This document shows positions 18,509 to 29,375 of a stretch of DNA of 64,000 nt, piece by piece. The notes under the pieces are model-generated. The model saw nothing but the letters and a program-made list of their open reading frames with translations, was not told the DNA's origin and made no database searches. Each line of letters starts with the position of its first letter. The first letter of the stretch is position 1. Source of the DNA: Pantoea sp. RIT-PI-b (GTDB taxonomy: Bacteria; Pseudomonadota; Gammaproteobacteria; Enterobacterales; Enterobacteriaceae); NCBI RefSeq assembly GCF_001187905.1, contig NZ_LGIS01000022.1, positions 1 to 64,000 on the forward strand. The letters run 5' to 3'. The position numbers and the translations under genes were made by a program.

Positions 18509-18537
18509 AACGCCACGTCTTAACGTGGCGTTTTTTA
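18509..18537 (+). terminator. rho-independent terminator after rho
   Basis: A perfect 10-bp stem, AACGCCACGT / ACGTGGCGTT, with a CTTA loop is followed by an uninterrupted T run (18531-18536). Canonical intrinsic terminator separating rho from the ECA operon. Confidence 0.9.
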
Positions 18538-18708
18538 TTTATGGGCATTAGGATTAGCCCAGCAGGAAGCATTTATAATGACTGCGGCAGAAATTTGCTG
18601 ATTTTTTAAGCTGTCGGATTTTTCTGCAGCAAAATTCGGAATAGGGATGAACGGCAATAGCTGGCATTTTGCATATTGTTGTCCACGATTTTAGCTGAGA
18701 GCATTAAC

Positions 18709-19809
18709 GTGAATTTACTCACTATGAGTACAGAGCTTGGCCTAACTTTTCTTTTCTCTTTAGCCTTTATCTTTATTGCTCGCAAAGTGGCGAAAAAGAT
18801 TGGGTTGGTGGATAAGCCTAATTTAAGGAAAAGACATCAAGGTGTTATTCCATTAGTTGGCGGGATTTCTGTTTATGCAGGTGTCTGTTTTGCCTTTTTG
18901 ATTACCAAATCATATATGCCAAATGGATTTCTCTACCTGATCTGTGCAGGAATTTTGGTGCTGGTGGGCGCTCTGGATGATCGTTTCGATATTAGCGTCA
19001 AGTTTCGCGCTTTTGTGCAGGCGGTTATTGCTGTTGTGATGATGTTTGGCGCCAAGCTATATCTGCTGAGCCTCGGATTTATCGTTGGCCCAGTGGAATT
19101 CATCGTTGGCCCATTTGGGTACGTCCTCACGCTTTTTGCCGTCTGGGCCGCTATCAATGCATTCAACATGGTTGACGGCATCGACGGTTTACTCGGTGGA
19201 TTATCATGCGTCACCTTTGGTGCCATGGGGATTATTCTTTATTTTGATGGAATGGTTAGTCTTGCGATGTGGTGCTTCGCCATGATTGCCGCCACCATTC
19301 CTTATATCCTGCTTAATCTGGGATTCCTGGGACGGCGTTACAAAGTCTTCATGGGGGATGCTGGCAGTACCATGATCGGTTTTACGATTATCTGGATATT
19401 GTTAGAGACGACCCAGGGACTGAGCCATCCAATTACCCCTGTCACCGCACTTTGGCTGATCGCGATACCTTTAATGGACATGATTGCGATCATGTACCGT
19501 CGTTTACGCAAAGGCATGAGCCCTTTTTCTGCAGATAGACAACACATTCATCATCTCATCATGCGAGCTGGATTTTCATCCCGACAAGCTTTTTTGCTGA
19601 TTACTGTCGCTGCTGCATTGTTAGCCGGGATTGGCGTATTAGGCGAATATCTGGCGTTCATTCCTGAATGGGTGATGCTCGTCTTGTTCTTAATGGCATT
19701 TCTTCTTTATGGCTACTGCATTAAGCACGCCTGGCGTATGGCTCGTCGATTGCGTCGTATTAAACGTCGTTGGAACAAAGCCACTTCGGGTAAAAATTAC
19801 TCCCGGTAA
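18709..19809 (+). CDS. wecA: UDP-GlcNAc:undecaprenyl-phosphate GlcNAc-1-phosphate transferase WecA
   Basis: Polytopic inner-membrane enzyme that makes lipid I of ECA (Und-PP-GlcNAc) and can also prime O-antigen. 366 residues with about 11 membrane helices. Catalytic motifs are A-L-D-D-R-F-D (about 90-96), N-M-V-D-G-I-D-G near 155, the phosphate loop F-M-G-D-A-G-S-T, and the UDP-GlcNAc motif H-I-H-H-L-I-M-R. The GTG at 18709 is chosen because it aligns with the E. coli start (V/M-N-L-L-T). GAGAG precedes it by 8 nt, and upstream ATG/TTG options lack an SD. First gene of the ECA operon. The 5' third is clearly more AT-rich than the rest of the operon. Confidence 0.96.
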   Translation: MNLLTMSTELGLTFLFSLAFIFIARKVAKKIGLVDKPNLRKRHQGVIPLVGGISVYAGVCFAFLITKSYMPNGFLYLICAGILVLVGALDDRFDISVKFRAFVQAVIAVVMMFGAKLYLLSLGFIVGPVEFIVGPFGYVLTLFAVWAAINAFNMVDGIDGLLGGLSCVTFGAMGIILYFDGMVSLAMWCFAMIAATIPYILLNLGFLGRRYKVFMGDAGSTMIGFTIIWILLETTQGLSHPITPVTALWLIAIPLMDMIAIMYRRLRKGMSPFSADRQHIHHLIMRAGFSSRQAFLLITVAAALLAGIGVLGEYLAFIPEWVMLVLFLMAFLLYGYCIKHAWRMARRLRRIKRRWNKATSGKNYSR

Positions 19810-19830
19810 GCGCCCAAATAAGGATTTTTT

Positions 19831-20880
19831 ATGAACTCTGCCATTGTGGAGAACGAACTGGATATGTGTGGCCTCGCTTGTACGCTGTGGCGTGGCAAGC
19901 GCTGGATTGTTGGCCTGGCCGTGCTGTTTGCACTGCTGGCATGGCTGGCTTCCATGTTGATGAAGCAGGCGTGGAGCACTACTGCGGTCACCGATCGTCC
20001 AACGGTGAATATGCTAGGTGATTTCTTTGTTCAGCAGCAATTCCTCAATAATCTGGATGTTCGCACTAATACGCTCAATCTCAGTTCACCCGCGCCGACC
20101 GTAATGGATGAGGTTTATCAAGAGTTCACCATGCAACTGGCATCATGGGATACGCGTCGGGATTTCTGGCAGCAGACTGAATACTTCAAAAGTCGTAAAA
20201 GCGGCAATGCGCACAATGATGCGGCGTTGCTCGATGACTTGATCACCAACATCCAGTTCACGGCGGCCGATCCGGCGCGCAATATCCTGGACAACATCAA
20301 GCTGGTTGCCGAAACCGCCGGTGATGCTAACAATCTGCTGCGTCAATATATTGCGTACGCCAGCGAGCGTGCGGCGCGTCATCTGAATGCCGAGCTGAAA
20401 GGTGCCTGGCAGGCACGCAGCGTGCAGCTGCAGTCGCAGGTTAATCGTCAGCAAGAAGTGGCGCAGGCGGTGTTTGCGCGTCAACGCCAGCGTATTGAGC
20501 AGGCGCTGAAAGTGGCGAGCGAGCAGGGCATTAAAGAGAACCGCGCGCCGGCAACGGGTGAAGCATTACCAGACAGCGATCGTTTCCTGTTAGGGCAGCA
20601 AATGCTGCAGGCACAACTCGATACCCTACAAGCCAGCGGACCTGCTTACGATTTAAGCTATGATCAAAATAGAGCGATGCTGAGTACGCTGCAGACCGGA
20701 CCGCGACTGGATAAACAATTCCAGACTTATCGCTATCTGCGCACGCCGGAAGAGCCGGTATCGCGCGACAGTCCGCGTCGTCTGTTTATGATGATCATGT
20801 GGGGCGTCATTGGCGCGCTGGTCGGTGCGGGAGTGGCGCTGGTGCGTCGTCCGCGTTTAACGTTACCAACGAGCCACTAA
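19831..20880 (+). CDS. wzzE: ECA chain-length regulator WzzE
   Basis: Polysaccharide co-polymerase class 1 protein that sets the modal length of ECA chains made by WzyE. 349 residues. An N-terminal membrane helix (about 29-49) is followed by a periplasmic coiled-coil domain rich in Gln/Ala helices (about 180-235). A C-terminal membrane helix (about 317-338) is preceded by the Wzz signature [14 protein letters not shown]. The N-terminal 25 residues differ from E. coli, while the core P-T-V-N-M-L-G-D and Q-L-A-S-W-D-T-R-R are conserved. Starts 21 bp after wecA. Confidence 0.95.
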   Translation: MNSAIVENELDMCGLACTLWRGKRWIVGLAVLFALLAWLASMLMKQAWSTTAVTDRPTVNMLGDFFVQQQFLNNLDVRTNTLNLSSPAPTVMDEVYQEFTMQLASWDTRRDFWQQTEYFKSRKSGNAHNDAALLDDLITNIQFTAADPARNILDNIKLVAETAGDANNLLRQYIAYASERAARHLNAELKGAWQARSVQLQSQVNRQQEVAQAVFARQRQRIEQALKVASEQGIKENRAPATGEALPDSDRFLLGQQMLQAQLDTLQASGPAYDLSYDQNRAMLSTLQTGPRLDKQFQTYRYLRTPEEPVSRDSPRRLFMMIMWGVIGALVGAGVALVRRPRLTLPTSH

Positions 20881-20890
20881 GAGAAGTCAT

Positions 20891-22015
20891 GTGAAAGTTC
20901 TGACCGTATTTGGCACGCGTCCTGAAGCGATCAAAATGGCTCCGCTGGTGCAGGCGCTGGCGCAGGATGCTGCGTTCGAGTCGCGCTTGTGCGTCACCGC
21001 TCAACATCGTGAAATGCTCGATCAGGTGCTGCGTCTGTTTCAGCTGCAGCCCGATTATGATCTGAATATCATGCGCCCCGAGCAAGGGCTGACGGAGATC
21101 ACCAGCCGCATTTTGCAGGGCATGAAAACCGTATTAGCTGATTTTCAGCCAGATGTGGTGTTAGTGCACGGTGACACCACCACCACGTTTGCTGCCAGCC
21201 TGGCGGCGTTTTATCACCAAATACCTGTTGGTCATGTAGAAGCGGGCCTGCGCACGGGTAATCTGCTGTCGCCGTGGCCAGAAGAGGCCAATCGTACGCT
21301 TACCGGACATCTGGCGAGCTACCACTTCACGCCGACGGAAAATTCGCGGCAGAACCTGTTACGCGAAAATCTGCCCGATGCGCGTATCTTCGTTACCGGC
21401 AACACGGTGATTGATGCGCTGCTGTGGGTACGCGATCGCGTGCTTGATGATGCCGATCTTAACGCTCGCCTTGCGGCGCGCTATCCGTTCCTCGACCAGG
21501 ACAAAAAGCTGATTCTGGTCACCGGCCACCGCCGCGAAAGCTTTGGCGACGGATTCGAACGTATTTGCAGCGCGCTGGCGCAGATAGCGCGCCAACATCC
21601 AGAGGTGCAAATCGTTTATCCGGTACATCTCAACCCTAACGTCAGCGAGCCGGTAAACCGCATTCTGAGCGGCATTGATAATATCATCCTGATTGAACCG
21701 CAGGAGTATCTGCCGTTTGTCTGGCTGATGAACCGCTCATGGCTGATTCTCACTGATTCTGGCGGCATACAGGAAGAAGCGCCATCGCTCGGCAAGCCCG
21801 TGCTGGTGATGCGCGATACCACCGAGCGGCCAGAAGCCGTTGCAGCCGGCACGGTGAAGCTGGTGGGCACTGATATCAGTAAGATTGTCGCGGAAGTCAG
21901 CCTGCTATTACAGGATGATGAAGCCTGGCAGGCAATGAGCCGCGCGCACAACCCGTATGGCGATGGTCATGCCTGCGCACGCATCTTGCAGGCCCTAAAA
22001 CAACACAGAGTATAA
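20891..22015 (+). CDS. wecB: UDP-N-acetylglucosamine 2-epimerase WecB (non-hydrolysing)
   Basis: Cytoplasmic epimerase converting UDP-GlcNAc to UDP-ManNAc for ECA. 374 residues, GT-B fold. Motifs: [10 protein letters not shown] at the N-terminus, [28 protein letters not shown] and [16 protein letters not shown] start at 20891 with GAGAAG upstream. Ten bp after wzzE and 2 bp before wecC. Confidence 0.97.
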   Translation: MKVLTVFGTRPEAIKMAPLVQALAQDAAFESRLCVTAQHREMLDQVLRLFQLQPDYDLNIMRPEQGLTEITSRILQGMKTVLADFQPDVVLVHGDTTTTFAASLAAFYHQIPVGHVEAGLRTGNLLSPWPEEANRTLTGHLASYHFTPTENSRQNLLRENLPDARIFVTGNTVIDALLWVRDRVLDDADLNARLAARYPFLDQDKKLILVTGHRRESFGDGFERICSALAQIARQHPEVQIVYPVHLNPNVSEPVNRILSGIDNIILIEPQEYLPFVWLMNRSWLILTDSGGIQEEAPSLGKPVLVMRDTTERPEAVAAGTVKLVGTDISKIVAEVSLLLQDDEAWQAMSRAHNPYGDGHACARILQALKQHRV

Positions 22016-22017
22016 CC

Positions 22018-23277
22018 ATGCGTTTTGAAACCATTTCCGTTATCGGACTGGGCTATATTGGGCTGCCAACGGCGGCCGTTTTTGCCTCACGGGGAAAAAA
22101 AGTCGTGGGCGTGGATATTAATAGCCGCGCTGTCGAAACCATTAATCGCGGCGATATCCATATCGTTGAACCTGAGCTGGGTGATGTGGTGCGCGACGCG
22201 GTGCGAGACGGATATCTGCGCGCCACTACGCAGGCAGAAGCCGCCGATGCTTTTCTGATTGCGGTACCCACGCCGTTTATCGGCGACCATCAACCGGATC
22301 TCAGTTATGTGCAGGCCGCCGCGTTGTCCATTGCGCCGGTATTAAAGGCGGGCGATCTGGTGATTCTCGAATCGACGTCGCCAGTCGGCGCAACTGAGCA
22401 AATGGCTGAGTGGCTGGCGGCGGCGCGTCCGGATCTGCGCTTTCCGCAGCACGGTGATGCATGCGACGTGTTTATCGCTTACTGTCCGGAGCGCGTATTG
22501 CCCGGCAAAGTGATGGTCGAACTGCTGGAAAACGATCGCGTGATTGGTGGTATGACGCCAGCCTGTTCCGCGCGGGCCAGTGAGCTGTACCGCATTTTCC
22601 TGCGCGGCGAATGCGTGGAAACCCATGCGCGCACCGCCGAGATGTGCAAACTGACAGAAAATAGCTTCCGCGATGTGAATATCGCGTTTGCCAATGAGCT
22701 GTCGCTGATTTGTGCAGAGCAAGGCATCAACGTGTGGGAGCTGATTGCGTTGGCGAATCGCCATCCACGCGTCAATATTCTGCAGCCTGGGCCGGGCGTG
22801 GGCGGTCACTGTATTGCCGTCGATCCCTGGTTTATCGTGGCGCAAAATCCCGAGCAGGCGCGACTGATTCGTACCGCGCGTGAAGTGAATGATGCTAAGC
22901 CCGGCTGGGTGCTGGATCAGGTAAAACAGGCGCTGGCGGAGTGCCTTACCGCCAGCGGCAAACGCGCCAGCGACGTCACCATTGCCTGCTTTGGGCTGGC
23001 CTTCAAACCGAATATTGATGATCTGCGCGAAAGTCCGGCGATGACGGTGGCTCATCTGATTGCCGAATGGCACAGCGGTCAAACCTGGGTGGTTGAACCG
23101 CACGTAACGGCCATCCCGCAGCGTCTGGCGCACGAAGCCACGTTGGTCGCAACCGAAGAGGCGCTGCAACAGGCGGATATTCTGGTGATGCTGGTCGATC
23201 ACGCGCAGTTCCGCGCGGTTGAGGCTACACAGATTGCGCAGCCGTGGATCGTCGATACTAAAGGTGTCTGGCGATGA
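22018..23277 (+). CDS. wecC: UDP-N-acetyl-D-mannosamine dehydrogenase WecC
   Basis: NAD-dependent oxidation of UDP-ManNAc to UDP-ManNAcA, the acidic sugar of ECA. 419 residues. N-terminal Rossmann loop [10 protein letters not shown] (about 10-19), central domain with [13 protein letters not shown], and catalytic cysteine in [13 protein letters not shown] (Cys near 262). C-terminal UDP-binding domain with [17 protein letters not shown]. Its stop overlaps the rffG start by 4 bp (ATGA), indicating translational coupling. Confidence 0.97.
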   Translation: MRFETISVIGLGYIGLPTAAVFASRGKKVVGVDINSRAVETINRGDIHIVEPELGDVVRDAVRDGYLRATTQAEAADAFLIAVPTPFIGDHQPDLSYVQAAALSIAPVLKAGDLVILESTSPVGATEQMAEWLAAARPDLRFPQHGDACDVFIAYCPERVLPGKVMVELLENDRVIGGMTPACSARASELYRIFLRGECVETHARTAEMCKLTENSFRDVNIAFANELSLICAEQGINVWELIALANRHPRVNILQPGPGVGGHCIAVDPWFIVAQNPEQARLIRTAREVNDAKPGWVLDQVKQALAECLTASGKRASDVTIACFGLAFKPNIDDLRESPAMTVAHLIAEWHSGQTWVVEPHVTAIPQRLAHEATLVATEEALQQADILVMLVDHAQFRAVEATQIAQPWIVDTKGVWR

Positions 23278-24350
23278 AACAGTATTTGGTTACCGGTGGT
23301 GCAGGATTTATCGGTTCGGCGCTGGTACGTTTTCTGATTGAAAACACTGACCATCGCGTTGTGGTGGTCGATAAGCTGAGTTACGCAGGCAATCTGGCCT
23401 CGCTGGCGCCGGTACAGCAGGATGCGCGTTTCGCCTTCGAGCAGGTGGATATTTGCGATCGTGCCGAACTGGATCGCGTGATGAAGCAGTACCAGCCGGA
23501 TTGCATCATGCACCTGGCGGCGGAAAGTCATGTCGATCGTTCAATTGACGGCCCAATTGCCTTCGTCGAAACCAATATCGTTGGCACCTATCAACTGCTG
23601 GAAGCGGCGCGTCATTACTGGAATGGCATGGCGGATGAGCGCAAAAAAGGCTTTATTCTGCATCACATCTCTACCGACGAAGTGTTTGGCGACCTGCACG
23701 GCAGTGACGATTTCTTTACCGAAACGACGCCATATGCGCCAAGTAGCCCTTATTCAGCCACTAAGGCCAGCAGCGATCATCTGGTACGTGCCTGGCTGCG
23801 CACTTATGGTTTGCCGGTGATCATCACCAACTGCTCTAACAATTATGGTCCGTATCATTTCCCGGAGAAGTTGATCCCACTCACCATCATCCATGCGCTG
23901 GCCGGTAAACCGTTGCCGGTATATGGCAATGGCAGCCAGATTCGCGACTGGTTGTATGTGGAAGACCATGCGCGAGCGCTTTATCGCGTTGTCAGCAGCG
24001 GCAAAGTAGGTGAAACCTACAATATCGGCGGCCATAATGAGCGACGCAATCTTGAGGTGGTAGAAACGCTGTGTGATTTGCTGGATGAACTGGCCCCCCA
24101 GCAGCGAGCACCACATCTCGCTCGTTATCGTGACTTAATTACTTTTGTCAGCGATCGTCCCGGACACGACTTACGTTACGCCATCGACGCCAGCAAAATT
24201 GCACGTGAGCTTGGCTGGACGCCGCAGGAAACGTTTGAAAGTGGCATTCGCAAAACGGTGCAGTGGTACCTGGCGAATCCACAATGGTGGCAGGCGATTC
24301 TTAATGGCAGCTATCGCGGTGAGCGACTGGGCCTGGCCGCACCGCGCTAA
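23274..24350 (+). CDS. rffG: dTDP-glucose 4,6-dehydratase RffG
   Basis: Converts dTDP-glucose to dTDP-4-keto-6-deoxyglucose on the way to dTDP-Fuc4NAc for ECA. 358 residues, short-chain dehydrogenase fold. Motifs: G-G-A-G-F-I-G-S at about 8-15, [11 protein letters not shown], active-site [16 protein letters not shown] with the YxxxK pair, and N-C-S-N-N-Y-G-P-Y. It is the second-pathway paralog of RfbB. It overlaps wecC by 4 bp, and rffH follows after 24 bp. Confidence 0.97.
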   Translation: MKQYLVTGGAGFIGSALVRFLIENTDHRVVVVDKLSYAGNLASLAPVQQDARFAFEQVDICDRAELDRVMKQYQPDCIMHLAAESHVDRSIDGPIAFVETNIVGTYQLLEAARHYWNGMADERKKGFILHHISTDEVFGDLHGSDDFFTETTPYAPSSPYSATKASSDHLVRAWLRTYGLPVIITNCSNNYGPYHFPEKLIPLTIIHALAGKPLPVYGNGSQIRDWLYVEDHARALYRVVSSGKVGETYNIGGHNERRNLEVVETLCDLLDELAPQQRAPHLARYRDLITFVSDRPGHDLRYAIDASKIARELGWTPQETFESGIRKTVQWYLANPQWWQAILNGSYRGERLGLAAPR

Positions 24351-24374
24351 ACTATCCATTCAGAAGGAGCAGCG

Positions 24375-25256
24375 ATGAAAGGCATCATTTTAGCCGGAGG
24401 TTCGGGTACGCGTTTGCATCCGATTACCCGCGCCATCTCGAAGCAGTTGTTGCCGGTGTACGACAAGCCGATGATTTACTACCCGCTGTCTGTGCTGATG
24501 TTGGCCGGAATTCGCGAAATTCTGATCATTACCACGCCGGAAGATCGCGCTCACTTTGAACGCTTGCTGGGCGATGGCAGCGAATTTGGCATCCAGCTGG
24601 CGTATGCCGAACAACCTAGCCCGGACGGGCTGGCGCAGGCATTTATCATTGGTGAATCCTTTATCGGTGACGACCCATGCTGCCTGGTGCTGGGAGACAA
24701 TCTTTATTTCGGTCAGGGCTTCAGCCCCAAACTGAAGAAGGTGGCCGCACGCAGCCGCGGCGCTACCGTGTTCGCATATCAGGTGATGGATCCCGAGCGT
24801 TTTGGCGTGGTGGAGTTTGATGATGACTTCAACGCGCTCTCAATCGAGGAAAAGCCGCAGCAGCCGAAATCGCGCTGGGCGGTAACGGGCCTCTATTTTT
24901 ACGATAATCGCGTGGTGGAGTTTGCTAAACAGGTTAAACCTTCCGCGCGGGGTGAGCTGGAAATTACCGCTATCAACCAGATGTACCTCAATCAGGGTGA
25001 GCTATCTGTTGAGCTATTGGGCCGTGGTTTTGCCTGGCTGGATACCGGAACACATGACAGCCTGATTGAGGCGAGCATGTTTGTGCAGACGGTTGAAAAA
25101 CGCCAGGGGTTTAAAATTGCCTGCCTGGAAGAGATTGCATGGCGCAACGGCTGGCTAAGCGACGCACAGTTGCTGGCAGCAGCACAGGCGCTCACCAAAA
25201 CCGGCTACGGCCAGTACCTGCTGGATGTTCATCATGCCCGTCCGCGTCAATATTAA
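24375..25256 (+). CDS. rffH: glucose-1-phosphate thymidylyltransferase RffH
   Basis: Makes dTDP-glucose from glucose-1-phosphate and dTTP, the first step to dTDP-Fuc4NAc. 293 residues. The nucleotidyltransferase loop is [11 protein letters not shown] at about 6-16, followed by [32 protein letters not shown] and E-I-T-A-I-N-Q. A good SD (AGAAGGAG) precedes ATG 24375. Its last 23 bp overlap the wecD start. Confidence 0.97.
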   Translation: MKGIILAGGSGTRLHPITRAISKQLLPVYDKPMIYYPLSVLMLAGIREILIITTPEDRAHFERLLGDGSEFGIQLAYAEQPSPDGLAQAFIIGESFIGDDPCCLVLGDNLYFGQGFSPKLKKVAARSRGATVFAYQVMDPERFGVVEFDDDFNALSIEEKPQQPKSRWAVTGLYFYDNRVVEFAKQVKPSARGELEITAINQMYLNQGELSVELLGRGFAWLDTGTHDSLIEASMFVQTVEKRQGFKIACLEEIAWRNGWLSDAQLLAAAQALTKTGYGQYLLDVHHARPRQY

Positions 25257-25932
25257 TCCCCTTACGTGGGAAAATGACTTCTTCGGCCAGAACAGCGCTC
25301 GTTTAACGCTGGATGGCGATCTGCCGCTGGCGGAAGCGCTTGAACAGCCTTATGCGCTGTGGCAAACCAAAGTGCCTGCTGAGCGTGTTGAGGTGATCGA
25401 TGCGTTGAGCCAACACGGCTTTCAGTTGGTTGAAGGTGAAGCCGACCTCGCCATCGGTATCAAACTTACCGAGCGGCAAACCGGGGTGCGCATCGCGCGG
25501 GAAGCGCAAATCCCAGCATTGCGAGCCGCCGCAGCGCAGGCGTTTAGCCAAAGCCGCTTTCGCGCGCCGTGGTTTAATGCGGCTGACAGCGGGCGTTTCT
25601 ATGCGCAGTGGATTGAGAACGCCGTGCGCGGCACCTTCGATAACCAATGCCTGGTAGCCTGCGATGAGCAGGGCGCGCTGCAGGGTTTCGTTTCAATGCG
25701 CGAAGTCGACGGCGATATGCGTATTGGTCTGCTAGCGGTATTGCCCGACGCGCAAGGTTGTGGCGTGGGCCAGCGTTTACTGCTCGCTGCCGCTGACTGG
25801 GGCCGCGTGCGCCAGCTTGCGCATCTGCGCGTAGCCACCCAGCTCAGCAATCTCGCGGCGATGCGCCTCTATTTACGCAGCGGTGCGCGGCTGGAAAGCA
25901 CCGCTTACTGGTTCTACAGGAAAGCCACATGA
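25234..25932 (+). CDS. wecD: dTDP-4-amino-4,6-dideoxy-D-galactose acetyltransferase WecD (RffC)
   Basis: GNAT acetyltransferase that forms dTDP-Fuc4NAc. 232 residues from ATG 25234 ([14 protein letters not shown]), chosen because it aligns with the E. coli start. An ATG three codons earlier is also possible. The N-terminal half holds [20 protein letters not shown] and [11 protein letters not shown] are conserved. The acetyl-CoA loop is Q-G-C-G-V-G near 175. It starts inside rffH and its stop overlaps wecE by 4 bp. It is more diverged than its operon partners, as is usual for this gene. Confidence 0.94.
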   Translation: MPVRVNINPLTWENDFFGQNSARLTLDGDLPLAEALEQPYALWQTKVPAERVEVIDALSQHGFQLVEGEADLAIGIKLTERQTGVRIAREAQIPALRAAAAQAFSQSRFRAPWFNAADSGRFYAQWIENAVRGTFDNQCLVACDEQGALQGFVSMREVDGDMRIGLLAVLPDAQGCGVGQRLLLAAADWGRVRQLAHLRVATQLSNLAAMRLYLRSGARLESTAYWFYRKAT

Positions 25933-27059
25933 TCCCCTTTAATGCACCGCCGATTGTCGGCAGCGAAGTTGAATACATGCAGTCGGCGATGGCCAGCGGC
26001 AAACTGTGCGGTGACGGCGGCTTTACTCGTCGCTGTCAGCAGTGGATGGAGCAACATTTTGGCAGCAAAAAAGTGTTGCTGACGCCGTCGTGCACCGCGT
26101 CGCTGGAGATGGCCGCGCTGCTGATCGATTTGCAGCCCGGCGATGAAGTGATCATGCCGAGCTACACCTTCGTCTCCACCGCCAATGCCTTTGTGCTGCG
26201 CGGCGCGACCATTGTGTTTGTCGATGTGCGTCCCGATACGATGAATATCGACGAAACCTTGATTGAAGCAGCGATCACGCCGAAAACCCGCGCTATCGTG
26301 CCGGTACATTACGCGGGCGTGGCCTGCGAAATGGACAGCATCATGGCGCTGGCAGCGAAGCATAAACTCTATGTGATCGAAGATGCCGCGCAGGGTGTGA
26401 TGTCGCAGTACAAAGGACGCGCGCTCGGCACCATCGGTCATATTGGCTGCTTCAGCTTCCACGAAACCAAAAACTACACCGCGGGCGGTGAAGGCGGGGC
26501 AACGCTGATCAATGAGGCGCAGCTGGTAGAGCGTGCTGAGATCATTCGCGAAAAGGGCACCAACCGCAGCCAGTTTTTCCGTGGTCAGGTGGATAAATAT
26601 ACCTGGCGCGATATCGGCTCCAGCTATTTGATGGCGGATCTGCAAGCGGCCTATTTGTGGGCGCAGCTGGAAGCGGCGGAGCAAATCAATCAGCAGCGCT
26701 TGCGGCTATGGCAGCGCTATTATGATGCGCTGCAACCGCTGGCAGCAGCCGGTCGTATTGAACTGCCGGTGGTGCCGGAGCATTGCCAACACAATGCGCA
26801 CATGTTCTACATCAAACTGCGCGACAGCAACGATCGTCAGGCGCTGATCAACTGGATGAAAGAAGCGGAAATCCTCACGGTGTTTCACTACATCCCGCTG
26901 CACTCATCGCCGGCGGGTGAACGCTTTGGCCGCTTCCACGGTGAGGATGTGTTTACCACCGCTGAAAGTGAGCGCCTGCTGCGTCTGCCCTTGTTCTATA
27001 ACCTCTCAGATAATAACCAGCGCACGGTGATCAGTTCGCTGTTGAGTTTCTTTGCCTGA
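25929..27059 (+). CDS. wecE: dTDP-4-amino-4,6-dideoxygalactose transaminase WecE (RffA)
   Basis: PLP-dependent aminotransferase that converts dTDP-4-keto-6-deoxyglucose to dTDP-Fuc4N using glutamate. 376 residues, DegT/DnrJ/EryC1 family. Motifs: T-P-S-C-T-A-S-L-E-M, P-S-Y-T-F-V-S-T-A-N-A, E-D-A-A-Q-G-V, and the Schiff-base lysine in F-H-E-T-K-N-Y-T-A-G-G-E-G-G (near residue 181). Overlaps wecD upstream (ATGA) and wzxE downstream (TGATG). Confidence 0.97.
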   Translation: MIPFNAPPIVGSEVEYMQSAMASGKLCGDGGFTRRCQQWMEQHFGSKKVLLTPSCTASLEMAALLIDLQPGDEVIMPSYTFVSTANAFVLRGATIVFVDVRPDTMNIDETLIEAAITPKTRAIVPVHYAGVACEMDSIMALAAKHKLYVIEDAAQGVMSQYKGRALGTIGHIGCFSFHETKNYTAGGEGGATLINEAQLVERAEIIREKGTNRSQFFRGQVDKYTWRDIGSSYLMADLQAAYLWAQLEAAEQINQQRLRLWQRYYDALQPLAAAGRIELPVVPEHCQHNAHMFYIKLRDSNDRQALINWMKEAEILTVFHYIPLHSSPAGERFGRFHGEDVFTTAESERLLRLPLFYNLSDNNQRTVISSLLSFFA

Positions 27060-28312
27060 TGTCGTTAGCCAAAGCCTCAGTCTGGACCGCCTCCTCCACG
27101 CTGATAAAAATCGTTGCCGGCTTGTTGGTGGTGAAGCTGCTAGCGGTCAGTTTTGGACCGGAAGGTATCGGGCAGGCGGGTAATTTCCGCCAGTTAATCA
27201 CCGTACTCGGCGTGCTGGCAGGCGCGGGTATCTTCAACGGCGTCACCACTCTGGTGGCGCAGCATCAGCAACAGCCGCAACAATTACGTGCGGTCACCGG
27301 CACGGCGTCGGCGATGGTGCTGGGCTTTTCTACGCTGTTGGCGCTGGTTTTTTTACTGGCGGCACGGCCCATTAGCGCGGCGCTATTTGGTCATGCTGAA
27401 TACGAAAATGTGGTGCGCATTGTCGCCTTTCTCCAGCTCGGCATTGCCTGGGCTAACCTGACCCTGGCGCTGCTAAAAGGTTTTCGCGATGCGCGCGGTA
27501 ATGCGCTGGCGCTTATCGCTGGAAGCCTGATTGGCGTGCTTGGTTATGTATTGTGCTGGTGGCTGGGCGGTTACGCTGGTGCGCTGGTCGGTTTGGCGCT
27601 GGTACCGGCGCTGGTCGTCTTTCCTGCCCTGATCATGCTGCGACGCCATCGCGATGTATTACCGCTGAGCTGGCTTAAGCCCACATGGCAGCCCGAGCTG
27701 GCGCGTAATTTGGCGAAGTTTACGCTGATGGCGCTGATTACCTCAGTCACCTTGCCGGTAGCGTGGGTGATGATGCGAAATTTGCTGGCAGAACAGCAAG
27801 GTTGGGCGCAGGTCGGTTTATGGCAGGGCGTTACCAGCATCTCCGATGCCTATTTGCAGTTTATCACCGCCACCTTTAGCGTCTGGTTGCTGCCTACGCT
27901 GGCGCGTCTGGAAACTAAGCCGCAGATAGCGCGTGAAATTGGCCGTGCGCTGCGCTTTGTTTTGCCAGCCGTCGCCGCTGCCAGTTTCTGCGTGTGGCTG
28001 CTACGCGATGTGGCTATCTGGCTGCTGTTTTCGCCGCAGTTCAGCGCCATGCGTGACCTTTTTGTCTGGCAGTTGTGTGGTGACGTCTTTAAAATCGGCG
28101 CCTATGTTTTCGGATATCTGGTGATCGCCAAAGCGTCGCTGCGCTTTTATATTCTGACTGAAATTAGCCAGTTTGCGCTGCTAACCGGCTTCTCCCATTG
28201 GCTGATCCCGCTGCACGGTACCGCTGGAGCCGCGCAGGCTTATATGGCCACCTACATACTCTATTTCGCCCTTTGCTGTGGCACCTTCTTGATTTATTGC
28301 CGGAAAAAATGA
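27059..28312 (+). CDS. wzxE: ECA lipid III flippase WzxE
   Basis: Polysaccharide transporter (MOP/MATE-like fold) that flips Und-PP-GlcNAc-ManNAcA-Fuc4NAc to the periplasmic face. 417 residues with about 12 hydrophobic helices spread along the length and short polar loops, for example F-G-P-E-G-I-G-Q-A-G-N-F near 35. The start ATG shares its A with the wecE stop, and the stop overlaps wecF by 4 bp, so translation is coupled on both sides. Confidence 0.95.
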   Translation: MSLAKASVWTASSTLIKIVAGLLVVKLLAVSFGPEGIGQAGNFRQLITVLGVLAGAGIFNGVTTLVAQHQQQPQQLRAVTGTASAMVLGFSTLLALVFLLAARPISAALFGHAEYENVVRIVAFLQLGIAWANLTLALLKGFRDARGNALALIAGSLIGVLGYVLCWWLGGYAGALVGLALVPALVVFPALIMLRRHRDVLPLSWLKPTWQPELARNLAKFTLMALITSVTLPVAWVMMRNLLAEQQGWAQVGLWQGVTSISDAYLQFITATFSVWLLPTLARLETKPQIAREIGRALRFVLPAVAAASFCVWLLRDVAIWLLFSPQFSAMRDLFVWQLCGDVFKIGAYVFGYLVIAKASLRFYILTEISQFALLTGFSHWLIPLHGTAGAAQAYMATYILYFALCCGTFLIYCRKK

Positions 28313-29373
28313 CTTTATTTCACGTGTTGGGATCGGATATCCCGCATCACAATCATACGGTGCTGCGTTTCTTTAATGACGTGATGAGCGCCGAGATGCC
28401 TGGCGATACGCCGCGTCAATTTATGGTGGTTGCCAGCGCGCCAGAAACGCTGCATGCCTATTCGTCACTGCAGATTGAAACCTTCACCAGTAAGCGTGCA
28501 TTGGCGCAGGCGGTGGTGGCGCGCGCAGCCGATCGTTCGCAGCGCTTCTTCTTTCATGGCCAGTTCAATCCGGGCATTTGGTTGGCGTTACTGAGCGGCA
28601 AACTGCGCCGTCAGCAGGCGTTCTGGCATGTGTGGGGCGCGGATCTCTATGAAGAAGGACGCGGGCTCAAGTATCAGCTGTTTTATCTGCTGCGCCGCCT
28701 GGCACAGGGGCGCCTGGCGCAAGTATTTGCTACGCGAGGTGATTTGCACCATTACCAACAACGTCATCCGCGCGTTCCGGCTTCAGTGCTCTATTTCCCG
28801 ACGCGCATGCCAGATATGGCAATCCCCGCGTCGCTGGAAACCTGTGATTTCACCATCCTGCTTGGTAACTCTGGCGATCGCAGTAATCACCACATTGCCG
28901 GTCTGGAGGCGATTCGTGCGCAGTTTGGCGAACGGGTAAAAATTGTGGTGCCGCTCGGCTATCCGGAAAACAATCATGGCTACATTGATGAAATTGCTGC
29001 GGCCGCACAGCGCTTGTTTCCGGCGGGGCAGGTCACTTTGCTGCGCGACAAGATCGACTTTGATGCCTATCTGAGATTGCTTAGCCGCTGCCAGCTCGGC
29101 TATTTTATGTTCGAACGTCAGCAAGGCATTGGCACACTTTGTCTGCTGATTCAGGCTGATATTCCCTTCGTGCTGAACCGCAAAAATCCGTTCTGGCGCG
29201 ATCTCAGTGAACAAGGCTTGCCGGTATTGTTTAGTGAAGATGCGCTGGATGCGGCCAGTATCGCTGAAGCACAGCGGCAACTGAAGCAGTGTGATAAATC
29301 ATCGATTGCCTTCTTTGCCCCGGGTTATCTGGCAGGCTGGCGCGATGCGTTAACCCTGAGTGAAAGGAAATGA
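28309..29373 (+). CDS. wecF: TDP-Fuc4NAc:lipid II Fuc4NAc transferase WecF (RffT)
   Basis: Glycosyltransferase family 56 enzyme that adds the third sugar to make ECA lipid III. Peripheral membrane, 354 residues from ATG 28309 ([15 protein letters not shown]), the conserved family start. Longer in-frame extensions lie within wzxE. Conserved blocks: [35 protein letters not shown] and [13 protein letters not shown]. The frame ends 2 bp before the wzyE start. Confidence 0.95.
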   Translation: MTLFHVLGSDIPHHNHTVLRFFNDVMSAEMPGDTPRQFMVVASAPETLHAYSSLQIETFTSKRALAQAVVARAADRSQRFFFHGQFNPGIWLALLSGKLRRQQAFWHVWGADLYEEGRGLKYQLFYLLRRLAQGRLAQVFATRGDLHHYQQRHPRVPASVLYFPTRMPDMAIPASLETCDFTILLGNSGDRSNHHIAGLEAIRAQFGERVKIVVPLGYPENNHGYIDEIAAAAQRLFPAGQVTLLRDKIDFDAYLRLLSRCQLGYFMFERQQGIGTLCLLIQADIPFVLNRKNPFWRDLSEQGLPVLFSEDALDAASIAEAQRQLKQCDKSSIAFFAPGYLAGWRDALTLSERK

Positions 29374-29375
29374 AC

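Noticed and set aside
22342..23202. 286-codon open frame antisense to wecC
   Set aside because: It lies wholly opposite a highly conserved gene. It follows from codon bias of wecC, its protein has no recognisable motif, and no SD or promoter is evident.
25914..26684. 256-codon open frame antisense to wecE
   Set aside because: Shadow of wecE codon usage with no start signal and no family resemblance.
28198..28308. Upstream extension of wecF inside wzxE
   Set aside because: ATG 28309 aligns with the conserved WecF N-terminus. The extension is an alternative frame of wzxE.
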